A stretch of 5,420 bases of DNA from JASLPR01 sp964496475 (lineage in GTDB: Bacteria; Chloroflexota; UBA11872; VXNJ01): assembly GCA_964496475.1 (NCBI GenBank), contig CAZBZS010000082.1, positions 1 to 5,420 of the forward strand, written 5' to 3'. Below are positions 1 through 5,420 of this stretch, piece after piece (the stretch's first letter is position 1; each line of letters begins with the position of its first letter). Both the position numbers and the translations under genes were made by a program. The notes under the pieces are model-generated. The model ran no database searches and had not been told where the DNA came from. It saw only the letters and a list, made by a program, of their open reading frames with translations.

Positions 1-402
1 CGATTCCGCTGCCGGTGCGAACGCATATATGATCGCTGCTATAGTCGCTGCCCCCGCCGCCAGCAATATGCTACGGCCATCGCCAAATCCGCGACCCCGG
101 ACCGCCTTGGTCAGATCGTCCGCCAGTCCGATCGCGAAAAATGGGAGGCCCGCCAGCAGGGTCACGAGGAGCGCCGTACCCGAGCCGGCAACCACCGACG
201 CGAGCGCGCCTACTCCCATGGCGATCAGGACGGCCGGCCCGCCCACCAGCGGCAGACGGGACGATGCCGTCGGCGCTGCGCCCGGCCTGTAAATGCCAGT
301 CTTAGACTCGCGTGAGCGAAACCGGGGAAACAGACGCAGCCCCGCTCCGGCCGCCACCGCGGCCACCGCGCTTCCGATCACGACCTGGATGTAAGCGTCC
401 AT
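1..402 (-). CDS. WecA/MraY-family phosphoglycosyl-1-phosphate transferase (partial, N-terminal part)
   Basis: This family (glycosyltransferase family 4 in the Pfam sense, PF00953) moves a sugar-1-phosphate from a UDP-sugar onto undecaprenyl phosphate in the inner membrane, starting peptidoglycan, O-antigen or exopolysaccharide synthesis. The 134 visible residues show hydrophobic segments at about 4-25, 53-72, 76-94 and 111-129, a 'LPLVGGPAV' motif at 50-58 like the 'LVGG' of WecA, and an Asp-Asp pair at 95-96 ('GLADDLTK') matching the Mg-binding DD of WecA/MraY. ATG 402 is chosen because an in-frame TAA lies about 20 codons upstream and a GGAGG sits 5 nt before it. The frame is open to base 1, so the rest, including the NAxNxxDGxDGL-type motif, is outside the window. 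It follows the GT4 gene by 70 bp on the same strand. The acceptor sugar cannot be told; the fragment resembles WecA/WbpL-type proteins more than MraY. Confidence 0.82.
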   Translation of the reverse strand, partial: MDAYIQVVIGSAVAAVAAGAGLRLFPRFRSRESKTGIYRPGAAPTASSRLPLVGGPAVLIAMGVGALASVVAGSGTALLVTLLAGLPFFAIGLADDLTKAVRGRGFGDGRSILLAAGAATIAAIIYAFAPAAES

Positions 403-407
403 GCGGA

Positions 408-412
408 CCTCC
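408..412 (-). promoter_or_regulatory. Ribosome binding site of the WecA/MraY-like gene
   Basis: On the minus strand the bases read GGAGG, followed by 5 nt and then ATG at 402. It is the clearest Shine-Dalgarno sequence at a gene start in this window and fixes the start of the membrane transferase. Confidence 0.7.
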
Positions 413-436
413 AGATAATTGCCGGCGAGACGCAGC

Positions 437-458
437 GGCTCGTTCCCAGCCGAACGCC
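437..458. other. Small stem-loop in the gap between the two minus-strand glycan genes
   Basis: The plus strand reads GGC, a TC bulge, GTTC, a six-base CCAGCC loop, GAAC, GCC, giving seven GC-rich pairs with a 2-nt bulge. It lies in the 70-bp space between the stop of the GT4 gene and the start of the WecA/MraY-like gene. There is no U-tract after it in either direction, so it is not a standard terminator. It could stabilise or process the mRNA between the two genes, or be chance in GC-rich DNA. Confidence 0.25.
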
Positions 459-472
459 CCGCTTACCGGCCA

Positions 473-1744
473 TTATCCCAGCAGCTCGTCGTAAACGGAT
501 TCAATTCGCTTGGCTCCAACGTCCCAGGCGAAACTATTTTCCGCTCGGCGGCGCAGAAGGGCTCCCTGAAGAGTGCGCTCATCGGGGTCATGCAGTAAGT
601 GCAGCAGCGCCTCCGCAAGCGCATCCGCGTCCGGGGCGACCAAGGTGCCTTCCACTCCCAGAAATTCTCGAGCTACGGGACTGTCGAACGCTACCGTCGG
701 CAGTCCAGCCGCCATGTAATTGAGCAGCTTGCCGTTCCCTTCCGTTTGCGATCTCTTTGGCGACACCGCAATGTCCGCAAGAGCAAGCATCTGCGGCGCG
801 TCCTGATACGGAATGCGCCCGGGGAACGAAATGTGGCCGTCCAGTCCCAGTTCCGCAGCCGTGCGACGATAAGTATCTTCGCCCGGAAAGCCCATGATGA
901 GAAAGTGGCAGCCAGCAAATTCGTTCACCACCAATTTGGCGGCCATCAGCAGTTCTGGGATGCCTTGGTAGCCGGCCAGTAGACCCAGATAACCAATTAC
1001 AAGATGATCGGGCGGAATTTCCCACCGCTCTCGCAGAGCGGTCAGATCGAATCCGGGCAGGTCCGCCCGCGGCTTGAAAACATCCACATCCACACAGTCG
1101 GATACCTCGACAACACGCTCTGGCGTGATCCCGAACGAGCCGGTGAGGAGATCGCGAGCATGACTACTGCTGGTTATGATCCGATTTGGTAAGCGATTTA
1201 TTACCTTCTCAGCCCGGCCTATCAAGTCCTCAAATAGAGTGCCGCCCGCAAGAAAACCATGATCCCGCATTTCCGCGACCAGGCTGCCCTGAAAGTCAAA
1301 AACCAGTGGTGCCCGTTGCTGCCAGGCGAGCAGACGGCCAATCAGCGCCCCCTCGTGTAAATGCGCATGCACGATGTCAAATCTTTGCCTGAACCCATAT
1401 GCAATCGTGGTTCCGAGCAGAGCCGTGTCAAGCGGCAACTTTCCCCAGTGCGATCCCACCCGAACTTCGTAGCGGTGGCGCTGAAGCGGATTCCGCCTTA
1501 TCTGCACCCCGGGTACGTCATCTCCCGTTGGATAAGTGAACACCGTGCTCGTATGCCCGCGCCGATCAAGCGCACGAATTTCCTCCAGAATACGCACATG
1601 GCACCCATAGTCTCCGAAGAACGACGTGGGGGCGATGTGTGCGATTCGGTAGGCTATGTCCGACCTCAGACCCGCGGTGACAAAATGGATTGGCGGCGGT
1701 CGGCCCCACTGGCCGGCCCGTCGTATGGTAACCACCGCGATCAT
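473..1744 (-). CDS. GT-B fold glycosyltransferase, family 4 (GT4)
   Basis: This is a cytoplasmic or membrane-associated retaining glycosyltransferase of 423 residues, probably using a nucleotide sugar to build a surface glycolipid or polysaccharide; donor and acceptor are unknown. The N-terminal Rossmann domain begins near residue 31 with 'IAHIAPTSFFGDYGCHVR', followed by 'VHAHLHEGALIG' (125-136) and 'FDFQGSLVAEM' (149-159). The C-terminal domain has 'GYLGLLAGYQG' (251-261), 'FPGRIPYQD' (307-315) and the donor-site motif 'TEGNGKLLNYMAAGLPTVAF' (334-353). In the last motif the first Glu of the usual EX7E pair is present (E335), but the second is replaced in the 'NYMAAG' context, as I recall for part of this family. 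The start is uncertain: ATG 1744 lacks a Shine-Dalgarno and gives about 30 residues before the fold; GTG 1735 is the alternative. An open frame continues to 2014 but lies antisense to tsaE and looks non-coding. The gene is upstream of the WecA/MraY-like gene, probably in one operon. Confidence 0.88.
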   Translation of the reverse strand: MIAVVTIRRAGQWGRPPPIHFVTAGLRSDIAYRIAHIAPTSFFGDYGCHVRILEEIRALDRRGHTSTVFTYPTGDDVPGVQIRRNPLQRHRYEVRVGSHWGKLPLDTALLGTTIAYGFRQRFDIVHAHLHEGALIGRLLAWQQRAPLVFDFQGSLVAEMRDHGFLAGGTLFEDLIGRAEKVINRLPNRIITSSSHARDLLTGSFGITPERVVEVSDCVDVDVFKPRADLPGFDLTALRERWEIPPDHLVIGYLGLLAGYQGIPELLMAAKLVVNEFAGCHFLIMGFPGEDTYRRTAAELGLDGHISFPGRIPYQDAPQMLALADIAVSPKRSQTEGNGKLLNYMAAGLPTVAFDSPVAREFLGVEGTLVAPDADALAEALLHLLHDPDERTLQGALLRRRAENSFAWDVGAKRIESVYDELLG

Positions 1745-1765
1745 GGGTAGCGAGTTGAACTGAAA

Positions 1766-2260
1766 GTGACAACGGTGAGCGAAACTGATTTGTTGCTTTT
1801 TAGCGCCAGTCCGTCCGAAACCAGGCTCTTGGGCGAATCCCTGGCAAAAGCTTTGGATTTCGAAGCCGTGGTGCTGCTTGTTGGCGAACTCGGCTCGGGC
1901 AAAACAGTGTTTGCCCAGGGTATCGCCCGTGGCCTGGGGGTGGCCCGGCGAGTCACCTCCCCTACCTACACGTTTGTCGCCGAGTACCCGGAAGCGGAGC
2001 CGCCGTTCTTCCATATGGACCTTTATCGACTGACCGGGGCCGGCGAGGACGGACTCGGGTTGGACGATTATCTGAACCGGGGCGCTGTGCTCGCGGTGGA
2101 ATGGCCTGAAAATACCGCCGCCGACTTCTCAGGCGACCGAATCGAAGTTCGCCTGGAGCACGACGGTGAGACCGGGCGGCGCCTGATCCTGAAGGCATCC
2201 GGCACCGCCGGAATTCGAGCGCTTGCCGCGCTACGCCAGTTGCTGGCCAGCGAATCATGA
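1766..2260 (+). CDS. tsaE: tRNA t6A biosynthesis ATPase TsaE
   Basis: TsaE is the small cytoplasmic P-loop ATPase that binds the TsaB-TsaD complex and is needed for multiple turnover in making N6-threonylcarbamoyladenosine at position 37 of tRNA. At 164 residues it has the normal length. The sequence shows Walker A 'GELGSGKT' (40-47), the family motif 'TSPTYTF' (64-70), 'HMDLYRL' (83-89) with the Asp equivalent to the E. coli Walker B-like aspartate, and 'VEWPE' (111-115), the conserved Glu-Trp pair. The GTG start at 1766 is taken because an in-frame TAG lies at 1748-1750; GTG 1775 (starting 'MSETDLL') is equally possible. Neither has a clear Shine-Dalgarno sequence. It is the first gene of the four-gene operon, and its stop overlaps the tsaB start as ATGA, which implies translational coupling. 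All key residues are present. Confidence 0.95.
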   Translation: MTTVSETDLLLFSASPSETRLLGESLAKALDFEAVVLLVGELGSGKTVFAQGIARGLGVARRVTSPTYTFVAEYPEAEPPFFHMDLYRLTGAGEDGLGLDDYLNRGAVLAVEWPENTAADFSGDRIEVRLEHDGETGRRLILKASGTAGIRALAALRQLLASES

Positions 2261-2955
2261 CGGCGGACCTCATCCTGGGAATCGATACGACGGGTCGACG
2301 TGGGAGCGCCTCCCTGGCGACGGTCGACGGCATCGAGGAGACCGTCGAGTGGGCCGCCACTCCCAGTCACACGATCAATTTGCATAGCGCCGGCTCAGCC
2401 CTCCTGAAGCAGGCTGGCGATCGGCTCGTCGCCATCGCCGTCACGGCCGGACCGGGCGGATTCAGTTCCGTGCGGTCCGGCATGGCCTATACGAAAGGTC
2501 TTTGCCTGGCACTTAACATACATGTGGCAACCTGCGGGAGCCTGACCGCCCTTGCGGCCTCGCTGCCTTTTATTGAGCGACAGCGAGTTGTGGCCGCCGT
2601 GGATGCCGGTCGGTCCGGCTTTTTTGCCCGCGAGTTTGAGATCGACGGTGTAGTCGTGACACCTCTCGGCGCCGCCGCTCTGCTCTCCCCCGTCGATCTA
2701 GTCGCCTTAACTGCCGGCGACGCCCTCTTAGCCGGTACGTTCGGCGCGGCCCGACGACGAGAATTAGAAGCGGTCGCGAGTGATGGCGCGTCCCTCGAAT
2801 TTGCTTCCGCCGCTCGTCCTCTCGCCGAGGCTGTGGCAATGTCCGGCTGGTCTAAAATTGGTAAAATATCCGGTCGGGAGGTGCGCACGGCGATCCCGAT
2901 CTATCTGAGAGCGCCCGGTGCGACGCTGCCGAAAAAAGGCTGGGGGAGGGCTTGA
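2257..2955 (+). CDS. tsaB: tRNA t6A complex scaffold protein TsaB
   Basis: TsaB is an inactive paralogue of TsaD in the ASKHA fold; it dimerises with TsaD and provides the platform for TsaE and tRNA. The 232-residue length is normal. The start 'LILGIDTT' (5-12) is the first phosphate-loop strand, 'AGPGGFSSVRSGMAYTKGL' (64-82) corresponds to the family 'GPGSFTGLRIGLATAKGL', 'VDAGRSGFFARE' (115-126) corresponds to 'DARRGEVY', and the C-terminus carries the typical 'PIYLR' (214-218). The segment between the early His-Ser and 'GPG' looks a few residues shorter than usual, and the usual 'SFTG' reads 'GFSS'; both seem tolerable because TsaB is not catalytic. ATG 2257 overlaps the tsaE stop by 4 bp, and the TGA stop overlaps the TTG start of rimI by 4 bp (TTGA). 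The identification is firm from sequence and context together. Confidence 0.93.
   Translation: MTADLILGIDTTGRRGSASLATVDGIEETVEWAATPSHTINLHSAGSALLKQAGDRLVAIAVTAGPGGFSSVRSGMAYTKGLCLALNIHVATCGSLTALAASLPFIERQRVVAAVDAGRSGFFAREFEIDGVVVTPLGAAALLSPVDLVALTAGDALLAGTFGAARRRELEAVASDGASLEFASAARPLAEAVAMSGWSKIGKISGREVRTAIPIYLRAPGATLPKKGWGRA
2942..2949 (+). promoter_or_regulatory. Purine-rich ribosome binding site for rimI inside the end of tsaB
   Basis: The run GGGGGAGG ends 2 nt before the TTG start at 2952; pairing through its first five G residues would give 5 nt spacing. It lies in the last codons of tsaB ('KGWGRA'). With the TTGA overlap it supports starting rimI at TTG 2952, because the next in-frame ATG (3009) falls inside the conserved N-terminal strand. 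Confidence 0.5.
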
Positions 2956-3596
2956 CGGCGGTACTGACAAAGAAATCGACCACCCATGACACCTTCATCT
3001 TGGCGCCCATGGAAATCGCCGATATCGACGAGGTGCGGGTCGTCGAACGGAAATGTTTTCCGTCTCCCTGGCCGAAACAATCGTTCCGCTACGAACTTGA
3101 GCGTAATCGCATGGCGCGGTATTTCGTGCTTCGCCGGAAACACCCGGAGAAACTCATCCCGGCAGGAGCGCCGAAGCCCGGCTTTTTACGACGTCTCCTC
3201 GGGGGAGCGTCTTCCATCGGAGAGGGATCAATCGTTGGCTTCGCCGGCATATGGATGATGGTGGATGAAGCCCACATCACCACCCTTGCCGTCTTGCCGG
3301 AATCTCAGGGACAGGGATTGGGAGAGCTTCTGCTCGTGGCAACCACCGAGCTCAGTGGCGTGGAAGGCGTGAAGATGATGACCTTGGAAGTCCGGGAGAG
3401 TAACTCCGTCGCACAGCGCCTCTACGAAAAATATGGCTTCAGCCGGCACGGAGTCCGTCGCCACTATTACAGCGACGATGGGGAGGACGCCGTCGTGATG
3501 TGGTCCGAAGAAATTAACTCATCCTTGTTCCAAAAACGTTTCCGGGAGTTGCGGGCTAGGCTAAGGAAGCGTCTCACCTGGGAATCGAAGCTGTAG
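2952..3596 (+). CDS. rimI: Ribosomal-protein-alanine N-acetyltransferase RimI (GNAT family)
   Basis: RimI transfers acetyl from acetyl-CoA to protein N-terminal alpha-amino groups, in E. coli to Ala1 of ribosomal protein S18. The GNAT fold starts near residue 16; the acetyl-CoA loop is 'ESQGQGLGELLL' (117-128; Q119, G122 and G124 fit the Q/RxxGxG/A pattern). 'TLEVRESNSVAQRLYEKYGF' (144-163) holds E146 and Y158, which match the spacing of the catalytic Glu103 and Tyr115 of enterobacterial RimI. At 214 residues it is longer than the usual 150 or so: there is a basic, Pro/Gly-containing insert at about 63-95 before 'VGFAGIWMMVDEAHITTLAV', and a basic tail after about 185 rich in Arg and Lys. I recall both in Chloroflexota homologues. 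The rare TTG start overlaps the tsaB stop. It lies between tsaB and tsaD, a common arrangement; its real substrate here is inferred. Confidence 0.88.
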   Translation: MTAVLTKKSTTHDTFILAPMEIADIDEVRVVERKCFPSPWPKQSFRYELERNRMARYFVLRRKHPEKLIPAGAPKPGFLRRLLGGASSIGEGSIVGFAGIWMMVDEAHITTLAVLPESQGQGLGELLLVATTELSGVEGVKMMTLEVRESNSVAQRLYEKYGFSRHGVRRHYYSDDGEDAVVMWSEEINSSLFQKRFRELRARLRKRLTWESKL

Positions 3597-3600
3597 CCGG

Positions 3601-4683
3601 TTGGCTCTAATTCTCGGAATCGAGACTTCCTGTGATGACACCTCGATTTCCGTCATGCGGGGTGCTGACGAACTATCCCTGGTCACTCAGACCCACTTGG
3701 AGGGCGTCGCCGAGTTCGGCGGAGTAGTGCCGGAGATTGCTTCCCGTCAGCACATCGCTGCCATCGTTCCGGTTTTCGACGCTGCCCTGGCCGGCGCGGG
3801 ACTGCGGGCAGCCGACCTGGACGCCGTCGCCGTCACCTCCGGGCCGGGCCTGGCCGGCTCATTGATCGTCGGCCTCAATTTCGCCCGCGGCCTGGCCACC
3901 GGCCTAGATATCCCACTGCTGGCGGTGAATCACATGGAGGCCCACGTCTACGCCTGCTGGATAGGCCGCGATCCGGCTCAACTACCCGAGCTGCCCGCCG
4001 TCTGCCTGGTGGTCTCTGGCGGTCACACGGACCTGACGGTAATGTGTGAAGACGGTCGGCACTACCTGCTGGGCCGCACCCGCGACGACGCCGCCGGTGA
4101 AGCCTTCGACAAGGTGGCACGCGTGCTTGAGCTTGGATTTCCCGGCGGACCGGCGATCGAGGCGGCAGCCGCCGAACTGAATCCCGCCGATGGCGATCCT
4201 TACGTCCTGCCCCGAGCCCGACTTGAAGGGACTCACGATTTCAGCTTCAGCGGCCTCAAAACCGCCGTCTACCGGGCCTGCTCCGGCAAATTGGGTCCCG
4301 CCGAGGAGGAGCGAATATTTGCGGGAGAACGGTCCGACGCGATACAGGCGCGCAAGGCGCCGGCGATGCGGCGAATGGCCGCCGGATTTCAAGCAGCGAT
4401 TATCGATGTGCTCGTCTCCAAGACCGCCCTTGCCTCCGAGGAGTCCGCCGCCCGTAGCGTCATCTTGGCCGGCGGCGTCGCCGCCAATAAAAGTCTCCGC
4501 AACACCCTTGAAGCCCGGATTGAAGTCCCCTTGTTCATGCCCCGGATTGCTCACTGCACGGACAACGGTGCCATGATCGCCATGGCCGGGTCATTTTTGC
4601 TCGAACGAGGCGAATACGCCGCCGACAGTCTGGACATCGACCCGAGCCTGGAAATCGCCACTGCCACCCACCACCCTGACTAG
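3601..4683 (+). CDS. tsaD: tRNA N6-adenosine threonylcarbamoyltransferase TsaD
   Basis: TsaD is the catalytic subunit that transfers the threonylcarbamoyl group from TC-AMP (made by TsaC/Sua5) to A37 of tRNA, working with TsaB and TsaE in the cytoplasm. The 360-residue protein is full length: 'LGIETSCDDT' (5-14), 'GVVPEIASRQH' (41-51), metal ligands H111 and H115 in 'NHMEAH', 'VSGGHTDL' (138-145), 'DDAAGEAFDKVAR' (162-174), 'FSFSGLKTAV' (214-223), 'GGVAANKSLR' (291-300) and metal ligand D321 in 'CTDNGAM'. E. coli has H111, H115 and D300; the 21-residue shift comes largely from a charged insert at about 228-256. The start is TTG 3601, 4 nt after the rimI stop, chosen because the family begins only a few residues before 'LGIETSCD'; its Shine-Dalgarno is weak, so it probably depends on coupling to rimI. 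It is the last gene of the operon and converges on the glgA remnant. Confidence 0.96.
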   Translation: MALILGIETSCDDTSISVMRGADELSLVTQTHLEGVAEFGGVVPEIASRQHIAAIVPVFDAALAGAGLRAADLDAVAVTSGPGLAGSLIVGLNFARGLATGLDIPLLAVNHMEAHVYACWIGRDPAQLPELPAVCLVVSGGHTDLTVMCEDGRHYLLGRTRDDAAGEAFDKVARVLELGFPGGPAIEAAAAELNPADGDPYVLPRARLEGTHDFSFSGLKTAVYRACSGKLGPAEEERIFAGERSDAIQARKAPAMRRMAAGFQAAIIDVLVSKTALASEESAARSVILAGGVAANKSLRNTLEARIEVPLFMPRIAHCTDNGAMIAMAGSFLLERGEYAADSLDIDPSLEIATATHHPD

Positions 4684-4697
4684 CGCCTTCCCGCTAC

Positions 4698-5420
4698 CTA
4701 TCCCGAGTCCGTCATCTGACGATAAAGCTGGTCGTACTTGCAGGCCGAAGGCCGCCTGGAGCAATCCTCTCGCATGCACCGCCGGACAAGCTCGTTAAAC
4801 TCATCCGGGCGCCGGTACAACTCGAATGCGCGGGTGATTGCTCCCATGAAGTCCAACGAGTTGTAGGCTTCAAAGCTGAACCCTGTCCCTTCTCCCGTCA
4901 TCGGATCAAAATCTGTCACGGTATCGGCCAGCCCTCCCGTATCCCGCACGATTGGGACCGTTCCGTAGCGCATCGAAATCATCTGGGTCAGTCCGCATGG
5001 CTCGTAGCGGGACGGGATCAGCATGAAATCGAGCCCGCGTACATTCGTTGCGCCAGCGCCGCGTCAAACGAGATCCGGGCGCAGCAGTCATCCGGGTAGG
5101 CCGCGGCCACCTCGCGGAACACGTTTTCATGGTAGGGATCGCCTGTTCCCATCATAATGAACTGTCCGACGGCTCGAATTACCGCGGGCAGCGCCCGCTT
5201 GTTCACGGCCTTGCGGGCGAGCGAATCGATGTCGAAGTTCAATACTCGGTTTGGGTCGGTCACCGAATCGTACAGATCGTTGTCGATGCCGTTCAATATC
5301 CCGTGCAGGTCTTTGCCCTAGTCCCGCAGAAACGAATCCAGCCGTTCACCGAAATTGGGCGTGCGAATCTCCATCGCATAACGTTCGCTCACCGTGGTTA
5401 CCTTGTCCGCGAAAATGATT
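4698..5420 (-). pseudogene. glgA: Glycogen synthase (ADP-glucose type, GT5), C-terminal part, degraded
   Basis: GlgA extends alpha-1,4-glucan chains from ADP-glucose. Read from the right edge, recognisable GT5 pieces are 'FADKVTTVSERYAMEI', 'LHGILNGIDNDLYD', 'FDIDSLARKAVNKRAL', 'GTGDPYHENVFREVAAAYP', 'ALAQRMYAGS', then in another frame 'DFMLIPSRYEPCGLTQM', 'YGTVPIVRDTGGLADTV' and 'GTGFSFEAYNSLDF'. Lesions: an in-frame TAG at 5318-5320; an apparent loss of about 34 residues at 5183-5194, removing the 'SRLxxQKG' segment whose Arg and Lys bind the donor phosphates; a missing base at 5030/5031; and Cys/Arg where the family has aromatic residues and Trp near the C-terminus. The N-terminal half lies outside the window. 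As read it cannot make a functional enzyme. Sequencing or assembly error is the alternative for the point lesions, less so for the internal deletion. It converges on tsaD with 14 bp between stops. Confidence 0.85.

Noticed and set aside
29..494. Two plus-strand open frames of 87 and 60 codons.
   Set aside because: The first and part of the second are antisense to the WecA/MraY-like gene, whose membrane segments and DD motif give the better explanation. The protein sequences are Pro/Arg/Ala-rich, as is typical of shadows.
1767..1772. Minus-strand TTGTCA resembling a -35 box for the GT4 gene.
   Set aside because: At 17 nt spacing the -10 position reads TACCCA, a poor match, and transcription would start inside the annotated gene.
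1745..2014. The open frame of the GT4 gene extends 90 codons further upstream on the minus strand.
   Set aside because: It lies exactly antisense to tsaE, whose motifs are unmistakable, and the extension shows no domain or low-complexity pattern of a real N-terminus.
3982..4554. A 190-codon open frame on the minus strand.
   Set aside because: It is antisense to the catalytic core of tsaD. Long chance frames are expected opposite GC-rich genes, and the translation resembles no family.
4681..4696. Inverted repeat TAGCG-CCTTCC-CGCTA at the tsaD stop codon, a possible terminator.
   Set aside because: The stem has only 5 pairs and no T-tract follows in either direction, so it is too weak to call.
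4906..5130. A minus-strand open frame of 74 codons overlapping the glgA frameshift.
   Set aside because: It is in the third frame and lacks GlgA motifs; the two other frames carry all the recognisable sequence.
5318..5320. Programmed amber read-through or a reassigned TAG codon in glgA.
   Set aside because: Intact genes in the window end at TAG in the expected place, and glgA has other lesions that read-through would not repair.

Overview
The window looks like chromosomal DNA from a GC-rich bacterium, most likely a member of Chloroflexota. Three things suggest this from memory of these families: the order tsaE-tsaB-rimI-tsaD, the RimI core motif 'VDEAHITTLAV' preceded by an inserted loop, and a GT4 glycosyltransferase with a 'FFGDYGCHVRILEE' N-terminus. 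No database search was possible, so the phylum is an inference. No mobile element, CRISPR array, RNA gene or obvious foreign-looking segment was seen.

Layout: (1) 1-402, minus strand, is the N-terminal 134 codons of a WecA/MraY-like membrane phosphoglycosyl transferase, cut by the left edge. (2) 473-1744, minus strand, is a complete GT4 glycosyltransferase just upstream of it, so the two probably form a surface-glycan or glycolipid transcription unit read leftwards. (3) 1766-4683, plus strand, is a compact four-gene operon, tsaE-tsaB-rimI-tsaD, with 4-bp overlaps at two junctions and a 4-bp gap at the third. It is divergent from the glycosyltransferase, with only 21 bp between the annotated starts. 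(4) 4698-5420, minus strand, is the C-terminal part of a glgA-type glycogen synthase that converges on tsaD with 14 bp between the stop codons and runs off the right edge.

The operon supplies three of the four core proteins that make the t6A37 modification on ANN-decoding tRNAs (TsaD, TsaB and TsaE; TsaC/Sua5 is not in the window), together with the GNAT acetyltransferase RimI, which often sits between tsaB and tsaD. All four genes are intact and keep their key residues.

The main anomaly is glgA. In 723 bp it carries an in-frame amber codon, an apparent in-frame loss of about 34 codons covering the nucleotide-binding 'SRLxxQKG' segment, a one-base frameshift, and odd residues at conserved C-terminal positions. 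It reads as a decaying pseudogene, although local sequence or assembly error near the contig end could explain part of this. I found no convincing novel system; the window is otherwise mostly housekeeping genes.
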